Shown: in pieces, positions 1 to 7,170 of the stretch
Numbering within the stretch: position 1 is the stretch's first letter
Layout of the letters: the number at the start of each line of letters is the position of its first letter
Assembly (NCBI GenBank): GCA_022824605.1
Contig: JAJDZO010000081.1
Location: 1 to 28,484, forward strand
DNA: 28,484 bases
Source: Acidimicrobiia bacterium
Lineage (GTDB): Bacteria > Actinomycetota > Acidimicrobiia > Acidimicrobiales > Aldehydirespiratoraceae
Reading direction: 5' to 3'
Translations under genes and position numbers: made by a program
The notes under the pieces: model-generated
What the model saw: the letters and a program-made list of their open reading frames with translations, nothing else
What the model was told of the DNA's origin: nothing
Database searches by the model: none

Positions 1-99
1 CTCCTGCTCATCCACGTAGATGTCCTCGTCGAGGTAGGCGCCGAACGGGATGCGGCTGAAGTCGTCGGTGGGCCACTCAAGGCTCATGGTGCTCGTCAT
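1..99 (-). CDS. Rieske ring-hydroxylating oxygenase alpha subunit, N-terminal fragment
   Basis: Only the first 33 residues are in the window; the gene runs off the left edge. The start is ATG at 99, with AAAGGAG at 113-107, seven bases upstream. The visible protein reads, in part, FSRIPFGAYLDEDIYVDEQE. This matches the usual opening of Rieske non-heme oxygenase alpha subunits, where a short lead-in is followed by a proline-containing strand and a '(D)xEIYxxEQE' helix before the Rieske domain. The gene lies 39 bp after the complete Rieske gene at 139-1107 on the same strand, so the two are probably co-transcribed. The Rieske cysteines and the iron site are beyond the edge, so the family call rests on N-terminal resemblance only. 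Substrate unknown. Confidence 0.6.
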   Translation of the reverse strand, partial: MTSTMSLEWPTDDFSRIPFGAYLDEDIYVDEQE

Positions 100-138
100 G
101 GGCACGCTCCTTTGTCGTGTGCGCTGCGGGCGGGGCCC

Positions 139-1107
139 TCAGGCATATTCGGCGCCGGCCACCGCGGCGAGGCGGCGCCGGTACTCGAGGGCGGGTTCGT
201 CGGCCACCCGCAGATGCAGCTCGGCGGTGATGTCCAGCGGCAGCATCTCGGGCTTCTGGTTCTCGACGATGTGGCGGTCCTGCTCGATGACCTTCTGGTG
301 GAAGGCGATGATCTCGTCGTCGGTCTGGTCCTGGCGGCCCTTGATGCCCACGAACTCCCAGAAGCGGACCTTCTTGAGCGAGATCGGCTGGTTGGCGATG
401 AACACCACCGTGCTCTGGGACTCGGCGGTGATCAGCAGGCGCCAGCTGAACGGGATCTCCACCCACGTCTTCTGGGTGACGAGTTCGTCGGCGTCGCCGA
501 ACATGGCCTCGTCCACGTCGTGGCGCCTCGCCGAGAAGGCGTAGCCCCGGTCGGTGTCCTCCATGTCGAAAGGAGCGATCACGGTGGCCGAGGCGTCGGC
601 CAGCAGACCCGGATGCACGATCGGCAGGTGCGACGTGTCGATGGCGTTCTCTACGAAGCGGGCCGCGCTGGCCTCCCAGGTCCACTCGCCGGGCCTGACC
701 ATGTGGAAGCCGTCGTCGTAGAACTCGGGAAACTCCGGAACGGGCGCAACCGGATCCTCCAGAGCCACATAGACGAGCCCGTAATGCTCAGCGGTGCGGT
801 AGGCGGGCACCCGCGCCTGCGACGGGATGCGCTGGCGGTCCGGCGGCTGCGACGGGATGTGTACGCACTTGCCGCTGGCGTCGTAGGTCCAGCCGTGGTA
901 GGGGCACACGATGCAGCCCTCAGCGTTCACCGATCCCAGCGACAGCGGCGTGCCCCGGTGTATGCACAGGTCCTGTAGGGCATACACCTCCCCGCCGGAG
1001 CGGAACACCACCAGGTCCTCGTCCAGCAGGGTGGTGTTGATCGGTCCGGCGTCGAGTTCCTCGACGGCGGCGACTGGGTGCCAGTACTGGCGCAGCGGGT
1101 TGCTCAC
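139..1107 (-). CDS. Rieske non-heme iron oxygenase (monooxygenase/demethylase type)
   Basis: A 322-residue oxygenase component of the vanillate demethylase/phthalate oxygenase/N-demethylase type. The Rieske 2Fe-2S ligands are visible as C48-x-H50 and C68-x2-H71. The mononuclear iron site is visible in ENAIDTSHLPIVH, with bridging D157 and ligands H160 and H165. Length is typical for a single-component oxygenase without a beta subunit. The GTG start at 1107 gives the N-terminus MSNPLRQYWHPVA, which matches the start of the paralogue at 7171 (MLESALRRYWHPVA). The reading frame stays open further upstream, but that stretch has no family character and crosses the divergent gene. The gene is divergent from the ABC importer and followed 39 bp later by another Rieske gene. 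Such enzymes need an NADH-driven reductase, which is not in the window. Substrate unknown. Confidence 0.9.
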   Translation of the reverse strand: MSNPLRQYWHPVAAVEELDAGPINTTLLDEDLVVFRSGGEVYALQDLCIHRGTPLSLGSVNAEGCIVCPYHGWTYDASGKCVHIPSQPPDRQRIPSQARVPAYRTAEHYGLVYVALEDPVAPVPEFPEFYDDGFHMVRPGEWTWEASAARFVENAIDTSHLPIVHPGLLADASATVIAPFDMEDTDRGYAFSARRHDVDEAMFGDADELVTQKTWVEIPFSWRLLITAESQSTVVFIANQPISLKKVRFWEFVGIKGRQDQTDDEIIAFHQKVIEQDRHIVENQKPEMLPLDITAELHLRVADEPALEYRRRLAAVAGAEYA

Positions 1108-1141
1108 GGTGTGCCCTTCCGTTCGGCTCGCCGTTCGCGCA

Positions 1142-1172
1142 ACTATATTCCGCCGTCTTGACCCGGTGTCCA
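1142..1172 (-). promoter_or_regulatory. possible sigma-70-type promoter for the leftward Rieske operon
   Basis: On the minus strand TATAGT (1147-1142) resembles a -10 box, and TGGACA (1172-1167) resembles a -35 box with a spacer of 19 bases, slightly long. It lies about 35 bases upstream of the GTG start at 1107. The local AT content is unusual for this GC-rich sequence. This is a pattern match only. Confidence 0.3.
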
Positions 1173-1215
1173 AGCCGCCGATCTGTCGGACGTTTCCCGC
1201 CCGTGTAGCCCGACG

Positions 1216-1231
1216 GTGCAAAATCGTGCAA
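1216..1231. promoter_or_regulatory. possible operator: GTGCAA direct repeat in the divergent intergenic region
   Basis: The 183-bp gap between the leftward Rieske operon and the rightward importer contains GTGCAA twice, starting at 1216 and 1226. The repeats are exactly 10 bp apart, about one helical turn. Because TGCA is self-complementary, the same site can be read as an inverted repeat (TGCA-N6-TGCA). The position, 60-75 bp upstream of the binding-protein start, would suit a regulator controlling import. No regulator gene is present in the window. Speculative. Confidence 0.2.
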
Positions 1232-1290
1232 GCATTGGTTATCCCACACCCGCCGGGGGCCGTCGCGCCGCCGCATCGGAAGGAGAAAAC

Positions 1291-2535
1291 GTGAAGCGGA
1301 TACTCGTAGCGCTGCTCGCAGTCGGCCTCTTGGCTGCAGCTTGCAGCGGAGACAGCGATGAAGCTGCCGAGGAGGGGCCCGTCAAGTACGGCTTCCTCAA
1401 CGGACAGTCCGGGGACTACGGCCCCTGGGGCCACTGGGCTCTGGCCGCCGCGGAAGTGGCCGTCGAGGAACTCAATGCGGGCGGCGGCATTCTCGGCCGC
1501 AGCGTCGAACTGGTCGTGGAAGACAACGGATCCACGCCCGAGGGCGCGGTATCGGGCTTCGCCGAGCTGACCGAGGTCCACGGTATCCATGCTCTCGGCG
1601 GCATCGAGTCCGACGGCATGATCGCCATCTTCGACACAGTGCACGAGTTGCAGATCCCCACGATCTGCAGCACCTGCGGCACCACCGAACTCGACGACAC
1701 CGGCGGCGACATGGTGTTCCGAATCATCCCGTCGGACACCGACAACGGCATCGTCGGCGCCCAGGTGGCCCGCGACGAGGGCTACAGCAATGTGGCCATG
1801 CTGGTCGAGCTGAGCGAGGGCACTGAGAGTCCCGCCAACGTGTTCAAGAGCGTCTTCACCGAGCAGATGGGCGGCAACATCACCGAAGACGTCCGCTTCA
1901 ATGCGGGCGAGGCCACCTACTCGGCCCAGGTAGCCCAGGCCTTCGAGTCGGGCGCCGACGCCGTGTACCTCGCGGCCGGCTTCGAGACAGGCGTGCCGAT
2001 ACTCAACGAGTGGCAGCGGCGGGGCTACACCGACGTTCCCATGATCTTCACCACCGACCTGCTGAGCCCGGAGATAGCCGAGATCGTCAGCGGCGTGGAG
2101 GGAGCCTCCGCCATCGTCGGCGCGACCGCTTACGACACCGAGGCCAACCCTGCCTGGGACGCCTACGTGCCCCGCTTCGAGGCCAAGATCGGCGATCCGC
2201 CCGAGATCGCCTTCTACGACGCCTGGCAGTACGACCAGTACATCATCCTGGGCTTGGCCACCGCGAAGGCCGGCACCACCGACGGCGCGGCAGTGGCCGC
2301 CGCCATCCCGGAGATTGCCAACCCGCCCGGCGTCGAGGTCTTCAGCTACGCCGACGGCCTAGCCCAGCTCGCGGCCGGCAACGACATCGACTACCACGGC
2401 ACCACCTCCAACCTGAACCTCAACAGCGTCGGCAACCTGCTGTCGCCGGTGATGGCAGTGATTCAGGTTGAGGGCGGGGACTGGGGCGTCCGCGAGTACA
2501 TCGAGCTCGACCCCTCGCTGGTTAAGCCTTCCTGA
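1291..2535 (+). CDS. ABC transporter substrate-binding lipoprotein (Liv/HAAT family, Peripla_BP_6)
   Basis: A 414-residue extracytoplasmic solute-binding protein that captures the substrate for the importer encoded just downstream. The start is GTG at 1291, with AGGAG at 1281-1285. This places a clean lipoprotein signal first (MKRILVALLAVGLLAAAC) with lipobox LAAAC and Cys18 as the lipidated residue. An open frame extends upstream to 1216 but would bury the signal peptide. The mature part has the type I periplasmic-binding fold signature of the branched-chain amino acid/amide/urea group: an early NGQSGDYGPWG loop, 'AVEELNAGGGILGR', 'ELVVEDNGSTP', and a later 'EIAFYDAWQYDQ'. The position beside ring-cleavage genes suggests an aromatic or N-heterocyclic ligand rather than leucine; that is inference. 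A 29-bp gap leads to the first permease. Confidence 0.92.
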   Translation: MKRILVALLAVGLLAAACSGDSDEAAEEGPVKYGFLNGQSGDYGPWGHWALAAAEVAVEELNAGGGILGRSVELVVEDNGSTPEGAVSGFAELTEVHGIHALGGIESDGMIAIFDTVHELQIPTICSTCGTTELDDTGGDMVFRIIPSDTDNGIVGAQVARDEGYSNVAMLVELSEGTESPANVFKSVFTEQMGGNITEDVRFNAGEATYSAQVAQAFESGADAVYLAAGFETGVPILNEWQRRGYTDVPMIFTTDLLSPEIAEIVSGVEGASAIVGATAYDTEANPAWDAYVPRFEAKIGDPPEIAFYDAWQYDQYIILGLATAKAGTTDGAAVAAAIPEIANPPGVEVFSYADGLAQLAAGNDIDYHGTTSNLNLNSVGNLLSPVMAVIQVEGGDWGVREYIELDPSLVKPS

Positions 2536-2564
2536 GCAACACGCGAGCCTGCGGGGAGACAACC

Positions 2565-3434
2565 GTGCAAAACGTCGTCTTCGGGATCGTCACCGGCAGC
2601 ATCCTGGCCGTGGCGACCCTCGGTTTCGCGCTGGTACGCCAGACCGAGAACTTCCTCAACATCGCCCACGCACAGATGATGGCGCTGGGCGCGTTCGTGG
2701 GCGTCGTGCTGGTGGACACCTACGGCATGAACATCTTCGCGGCCGGAGCTATCACGGTGGTCGGCCTCGGCGCTCTGGGCGTGGTGCTGTCGGCGGTGTT
2801 CTTCCAGCCGGTGCGCCATCAGGGCGGCACCGTGCTGCTGTTCACATCCATCGGGCTGGCGCTGATGATGTACGCCTGCATCCTGGCGCTGTTTGGCACC
2901 CAGGCCCGCTTCTACCCGAACGTGTCGGGAAGTCTGCACCGCTTCGCGGGCATCGGCATCGCCACCAACGAGTTGGTCATCATCGGGCTGGCGTTCGGCA
3001 GCATCGCCGCGCTCCAGCTGTTCCTGAACGGGACCGGGCTGGGCAGGGCCATCCGAGCGGTGGCCAGCAACGACGAGCTGGCCCGGGTGCGGGGCGTCCC
3101 GGTACGGAGCGTGTCGAACACGATCTGGTTCATCAGCTCGGCCTTCGGCGCCATGGCCGGCGTGATGCTCGGCGTGCTGGGTTCAGTAAACACCGAGATC
3201 GGCTGGCACAACATCCTGATCGTGCTGGCCGCGGCGGTGTTGGGAGGCCTGCGCAGCATCACCGGGGTGATCCTGGCCGGGCTGCTGCTGGGGATCATGA
3301 TGGACGTGTCCGCGCTGATCATCCCCACCGCCTACCGGCCGGTGGTGGCCTTCGGGGTGCTGGTCGCCGTGCTGATCCTCCGGCCCGAGGGAATCCTCTC
3401 CGTCCAGCGACGCAAGGACGCGGTGGTCACATGA
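2565..3434 (+). CDS. livH: Liv-type ABC transporter permease, LivH subfamily
   Basis: A 289-residue integral membrane permease of the branched-chain amino acid transporter class. The start is GTG at 2565, preceded by a GGGGAGA Shine-Dalgarno-like run. The N-terminus (QNVVFGIVTGSILAVATLGFALV) and the following 'TENFLNIAHAQMMALGAF' are the characteristic first segments of LivH-like permeases. A cytoplasmic loop 'GRAIRAVASNDELARVRGV' contains the family's EAA-like ATPase-contact region. Several hydrophobic membrane segments follow, ending in 'LRPEGIL'. It would pair with the LivM-type permease to form the channel. The gene is the second of the importer operon; 31 bp separate it from the next gene. 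The substrate cannot be read from the permease. Confidence 0.93.
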   Translation: MQNVVFGIVTGSILAVATLGFALVRQTENFLNIAHAQMMALGAFVGVVLVDTYGMNIFAAGAITVVGLGALGVVLSAVFFQPVRHQGGTVLLFTSIGLALMMYACILALFGTQARFYPNVSGSLHRFAGIGIATNELVIIGLAFGSIAALQLFLNGTGLGRAIRAVASNDELARVRGVPVRSVSNTIWFISSAFGAMAGVMLGVLGSVNTEIGWHNILIVLAAAVLGGLRSITGVILAGLLLGIMMDVSALIIPTAYRPVVAFGVLVAVLILRPEGILSVQRRKDAVVT

Positions 3435-3465
3435 TCGCCACCGTCAGAGCCGGGGCGGCAACGCT

Positions 3466-4467
3466 ATGACCAATCCCATCTTCTGGGTGGGCGTGCTGAC
3501 GCTCGCGGCGATCTACGCCAGCCTGGCCATGGCGCTCAACGTCGAGTCCGGCTGGGGCGGCATGTGGGATCTCGGCATCGCCGGGCTGCTGGCCGCGGGC
3601 AGCTACTGCTACGTGATCCTCACCGCCGACCCGGATCTCGGCATGCGGTTCGCGCCCGGATTGTCTATGTGGGTGGCCTGGCCGCTGTCGGCACTGTTCA
3701 CCGGTCTGGTGGCCTTCGCCATCGGCGCGCCCGCGCTCCGATTAAGGCGCGAGTACTTCCTCATCACGACGCTGGCCTTCGCGGAGATCATCCGCCAGCT
3801 GGTGGTCATCCAGGCCGATTTCACCCGGGGCACGCTGGGCATACCCAACATCAACCGCCCCTTCGACAGCTTCGTCACCGGCCGTGACTACAACTATGTG
3901 CTGCTCGTCATCGCCGCGCTGGCCGCGGCCGTCATGTACCTCGTCACCCGACAGATCGGGAGTTCCCCGTTCGGGCGGACGCTGCGGGCCGCACGCGACA
4001 ACGAGGCCGTCGCCCTCGCGCTGGGCAAGCGGGTCAACCGGATGAGGATCCAGACCTTCGTGCTGGCCGGAATCCTGATCGGGGCCACCGCGCCGGTGTA
4101 CCTGTTCTACATCCGAGCCATCTCGCCGCAGCTGTTCGCACCCGGCATCACCTTCACGGTGTGGACGGCGCTGGTGATCGGCGGTCTGGGCAGCATCCGC
4201 GGCGGCCTGGCGGGCGCCTTCGTGCTGATCGTGTTCACCGAGGCGGTCGGGCTCATCGAGGTCGACCCCGCCCACATCAACATCCTCGTCGCCATCGAGC
4301 CAATGCTGGTGGGGCTGCTGCTGGTGCTGGTGCTGCGCTTCCGTCCCGACGGCCTGTTCTCAGAACGCGACTCCTTCGGCAGCCGCCGAACACAGGCCGA
4401 ACGAGCGAGCGGCCGCGCCGCAACGGCGAGTTCGCGCCCGACCGCCGCGGCTCAGGCCTCGGACTGA
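3466..4467 (+). CDS. livM: Liv-type ABC transporter permease, LivM subfamily
   Basis: A 333-residue membrane permease, partner of the LivH-type protein. The start is ATG at 3466. Family marks include the early 'ALNVESGWGGMWDLGIAGLLAAG' (LivM 'GyaGllSlGhaaF'-like region), 'LRLRREYFLITTLAFAEIIRQ', the ATPase-contact loop 'GRTLRAARDNEAVALALGKRVNRMRI', 'TVWTALVIGGLGSIRGGLAGAF', and the closing 'LRFRPDGLFSE'. After this conserved end the protein carries about 30 extra residues rich in Arg, Ala and Ser with no recognisable fold. This is a plausible disordered tail or a recent extension at the 3' end. The gene ends 11 bp before the start of the first ATPase gene. Confidence 0.93.
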   Translation: MTNPIFWVGVLTLAAIYASLAMALNVESGWGGMWDLGIAGLLAAGSYCYVILTADPDLGMRFAPGLSMWVAWPLSALFTGLVAFAIGAPALRLRREYFLITTLAFAEIIRQLVVIQADFTRGTLGIPNINRPFDSFVTGRDYNYVLLVIAALAAAVMYLVTRQIGSSPFGRTLRAARDNEAVALALGKRVNRMRIQTFVLAGILIGATAPVYLFYIRAISPQLFAPGITFTVWTALVIGGLGSIRGGLAGAFVLIVFTEAVGLIEVDPAHINILVAIEPMLVGLLLVLVLRFRPDGLFSERDSFGSRRTQAERASGRAATASSRPTAAAQASD

Positions 4468-4478
4468 CAGGCGCCGGA

Positions 4479-5243
4479 ATGGACTTGGTACTCACCGAGG
4501 TCCGCAAGACCTTTGGAGGTGTGGTTGCGGTCGACGACGTGTCGGCGGTGATGCCCCAGGACAAGGTCACTGCGCTCATCGGGCCCAACGGCGCGGGCAA
4601 GACCACCCTCTTCAACGCCATAACCGGCTTCGATCCCCCCGATCGAGGATCGATCAGCTTCGGCGACCGGCGTATCGACGGGCTGCCGCCATGGCGAGTG
4701 GCTGAGTTGGGGTTGATCCGCACCTTCCAGACCCCGGTCGGGTTCACCACCCTCACTGTGCGTGAGAGCCTGCTCACCGCGGCCACCCCCCATTTCGTGG
4801 AGACGCCCGTGCAGGCTCTCGGACTTGGCCGTCGGGCCCGGGGCCATGAGCGCGCGTCGGAGGCCCGGGCGGAGGAGCTGACCGCCGATTTGGGCATGGC
4901 CGATCTGCTCGATGTCCGCACCGACGAGCTGTCGGCCGGCGACCGCAAGCTGCTTGAATTCGCCCGGTCGCTGATGGCCGAGCCCAAGATGCTGTTGCTC
5001 GACGAGCCGGCCGCGGCCGTCGCCCCCGCCAACATCGGACGGCTGTCTCAGCTCGTGCGGCGGCTCTGCGACGAGCGAGGGCTAGGGAGCCTGATCATCG
5101 ACCACAACCTGTCGTTCCTCATGCAGATCGCCGATGAGGTGCATGTGCTCGACCGGGGCGCGCTGCTGGCATCGGGGCCTCCCTCCGAGATCGCCGCCAA
5201 TCCCGACGTCATGCGGGTCTATCTCGGTGAGGAGCAGCCGTGA
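4479..5243 (+). CDS. livG: Liv-type ABC transporter ATPase, LivG subfamily
   Basis: A 254-residue ATP-binding subunit. Walker A is GPNGAGKTT (35-43), the signature motif is LSAGDRK (151-157), Walker B is MLLLDEP (171-177) and the switch histidine is H209 in IIDHN. The region after Walker B reads AAAVAP, where LivG proteins more often have AAGLNP/S, and the signature is a variant of LSxG(D/E)(R/Q). Both variants keep the key Ser and Gly. ATG at 4479 is chosen because the frame upstream of it overlaps the LivM end and has no family character. The last codons overlap the LivF start as GTGA, so the two ATPases are translationally coupled. It would form the nucleotide-binding heterodimer with the next gene product. 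Confidence 0.93.
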   Translation: MDLVLTEVRKTFGGVVAVDDVSAVMPQDKVTALIGPNGAGKTTLFNAITGFDPPDRGSISFGDRRIDGLPPWRVAELGLIRTFQTPVGFTTLTVRESLLTAATPHFVETPVQALGLGRRARGHERASEARAEELTADLGMADLLDVRTDELSAGDRKLLEFARSLMAEPKMLLLDEPAAAVAPANIGRLSQLVRRLCDERGLGSLIIDHNLSFLMQIADEVHVLDRGALLASGPPSEIAANPDVMRVYLGEEQP

Positions 5244-5974
5244 GCGAGACCGTGCTGAGAGTCGAGGGCCTCGAGGCCGGCTACGGGGGCTTCCCGGTGC
5301 TGCACGGCGTCGACCTCGAGGTGGCCGCAGGTGAGATCGTGGCGGTGGTGGGACCCAACGGCGCCGGCAAGTCCACCCTGCTCAAGACGATCTTCCGGCT
5401 GCTGCTGCCCGCGGGCGGGTCGGTGAGCTTCGAGGGCTCCGACCTGCGGCGCCATCCCGCCCACAGCCTGGCCGAACTCGGCATGGGGTATGTGCCCCAG
5501 GAGCACAACACCTTCCCCGACCTCAGCGTGCGTGACAACCTCGCGGTGGCGCTGCGGGGATCGAGCCCGGTCGAGATCCGCCGACGGGTGAACGAGGTGG
5601 CCGAGGCATACCCGGCTCTGCGAGACCGGATGAACCAGAACGCCAGCACCCTGTCGGGAGGCGAGCGCCAGATGCTGGCGTTGGCCAGCGCCATGATCAC
5701 CGGACCCCGCTTCCTGGCCCTCGACGAGCCGACGACGGGACTGGCTCCGTCGATCGTGGCCGAGCGCATCCAGGACATCCTGCGCATCCGCGATGCCGGG
5801 ACCACTCTGCTGTGGGTGATCGAGGAGAGTCCGCTGGTGTGTCTGCCCCACTGCGACCGGGTGTACGTGATGCAGGCCGGGGTGCTGGACCGGCCGGTGT
5901 CGAGCAAGGAGGTGCTCGAGGACGCCGCCTTGCAGGCGCTGTTCTTCGGCGTGGACCACGCAGCCGACACCTAG
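5240..5974 (+). CDS. livF: Liv-type ABC transporter ATPase, LivF subfamily
   Basis: A 244-residue ATP-binding subunit, partner of the LivG-type ATPase. The GTG start at 5240 overlaps the preceding stop (GTGA). Walker A is GPNGAGKST (38-46), the Q-loop region reads GYVPQEHNTFPDLSV, the signature is LSGGERQ (138-144), and Walker B is FLALDEP followed by the D-loop-like TTGLAP. The LivF hallmark VEQN at the switch position is replaced by IEES, so the switch residue is not a histidine, as is usual for this subfamily. This closes the five-gene importer. A 63-bp gap leads to the ring-opening hydrolase, close enough for one transcript. Confidence 0.93.
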   Translation: MSETVLRVEGLEAGYGGFPVLHGVDLEVAAGEIVAVVGPNGAGKSTLLKTIFRLLLPAGGSVSFEGSDLRRHPAHSLAELGMGYVPQEHNTFPDLSVRDNLAVALRGSSPVEIRRRVNEVAEAYPALRDRMNQNASTLSGGERQMLALASAMITGPRFLALDEPTTGLAPSIVAERIQDILRIRDAGTTLLWVIEESPLVCLPHCDRVYVMQAGVLDRPVSSKEVLEDAALQALFFGVDHAADT

Positions 5975-6037
5975 CGCCCCCCGCCCGCCGATCCCCATGT
6001 GATCCCCCAGATTCAGACCACCACAGGAGACCGACAT

Positions 6038-7144
6038 ATGCCCATAGTTGTTCGCAAGATCCCCTTCGAGTTCGTCACCGACACCGACGGACTTCTGGCC
6101 GAGACCTCCAGCGGCGCGTTCACCGCCGATCAGATCATCGGCGTCATCGGCAAGACCGAAGGCAATGGCGGGGTCAACGACTTCTCGCGGATCCTGGCCG
6201 ACCGGATGCTGCGCGAGTTCCTCATCACCCACGGCACCCGCTCACCCGCGGAGATCGACCAGATGCCGATCGTCTGGTCGGGAGGAACCGACGGGGTGAT
6301 CGCGCCCCACATGAACGTCTTCGCCCGCGTCCCCGGCGACGGCGGCCCCAGCGACGAGAAGCGGCTGGCGGTGGGGGTGGCCATGTCCGAGCCGATCCGG
6401 CCCGAGGAGATCGGCCGGCTGCCCATGGTGGAGAAGGTGGCCGACGGTGTTCGGGCCGCCATGGCTGATGCGGGCATCACCGACGAGTCCGACGTCCATT
6501 TCGTGCAGTCCAAGACCCCGCTGCTCACCCGGGAGCGCATCGAGGACGCCCGCAGCCGGGGCAAAGATGTGGTGATGACCGACACCATGGAGTCGATGGC
6601 GGTGTCCAACGCCACCGCGGCGCTCGGGATCGGCTACGCGGTCGGGGAGTTCGACCTTCCCCGCCAGGACCAGATCGCCAACGACCTCGACCTGTACTCG
6701 TCGGTGGCGTCGTGCTCGTCGGGCGTCGAGCAGGATCCCGCCCAGATCGTGGTGGTCGGGAACAAGGCCGGTGCGGGCGGCGACTTCCGCATCGGCCATT
6801 CGGTGATGCGCGACGCCCTCGACTTCGACGGGATCTACGACGCCATCCGCTCAGCCGGACTGGACCTTCCCGAGCGCCCCCATCCCAGCGATCTGGGCGA
6901 CGCGGTGGTGAACTGCTTCATCAAGTGCGAGACCGACCCGTCGGGCCGGTTGCGGGGCCGCCGGCTCGTGTCGATCAACGATTCCGACATCCACCACACC
7001 CACCACACCAAGGGCGCCGTCGGCGCGGTGGCCGCGGCCGCCATCGGCGATCCGGCCGTGTACTGCTCGGTGGCGGCCCTGCAGCAGGGACCGGCCGGCG
7101 GTGGCATGGTGGCCGCCATCGTCGACATGTCCAAGGCGCCCTGA
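6038..7144 (+). CDS. ring-opening amidohydrolase of the cyanuric acid hydrolase/barbiturase (AtzD) family
   Basis: A 368-residue enzyme of the small family that hydrolytically opens cyanuric acid or barbituric acid. Length fits the family (about 360-375). Three repeated domains each supply a Lys-Ser pair: K39 in GKTEGNGGVND with S81 in WSGGTDGV; K159 in QSKTPLL with S227/S228 in CSSGVEQ; and K296 in FIKCETDP with S344 in VYCSVAALQQGP. Other family marks are GRLRGRR, SINDSDIHHTHHTKGAVGA and QQGPAGGG. ATG at 6038 follows CAGGAGA; an in-frame start at 5999 lacks a good site. The family contains both cyanurate and barbiturate enzymes plus untested branches, and I cannot assign the substrate. The adjacent Mo hydroxylase genes recall oxidative pyrimidine breakdown (barbiturase), but the ureidomalonase expected next is not present. 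Confidence 0.9.
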   Translation: MPIVVRKIPFEFVTDTDGLLAETSSGAFTADQIIGVIGKTEGNGGVNDFSRILADRMLREFLITHGTRSPAEIDQMPIVWSGGTDGVIAPHMNVFARVPGDGGPSDEKRLAVGVAMSEPIRPEEIGRLPMVEKVADGVRAAMADAGITDESDVHFVQSKTPLLTRERIEDARSRGKDVVMTDTMESMAVSNATAALGIGYAVGEFDLPRQDQIANDLDLYSSVASCSSGVEQDPAQIVVVGNKAGAGGDFRIGHSVMRDALDFDGIYDAIRSAGLDLPERPHPSDLGDAVVNCFIKCETDPSGRLRGRRLVSINDSDIHHTHHTKGAVGAVAAAAIGDPAVYCSVAALQQGPAGGGMVAAIVDMSKAP

Positions 7145-7170
7145 CAGGTTTGCGCACAAGGATGGCACCG

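Noticed and set aside
1108..1644. N-terminal extension of the leftward Rieske protein upstream of 1107
   Set aside because: It would overlap the divergent binding-protein gene and has no similarity to the family; the GTG at 1107 fits the paralogue's start.
4385..4420. A third copy of the dispersed repeat in the LivM tail
   Set aside because: It shares only short GAGCGGCC-like words that are common in this GC-rich sequence; no extended alignment.
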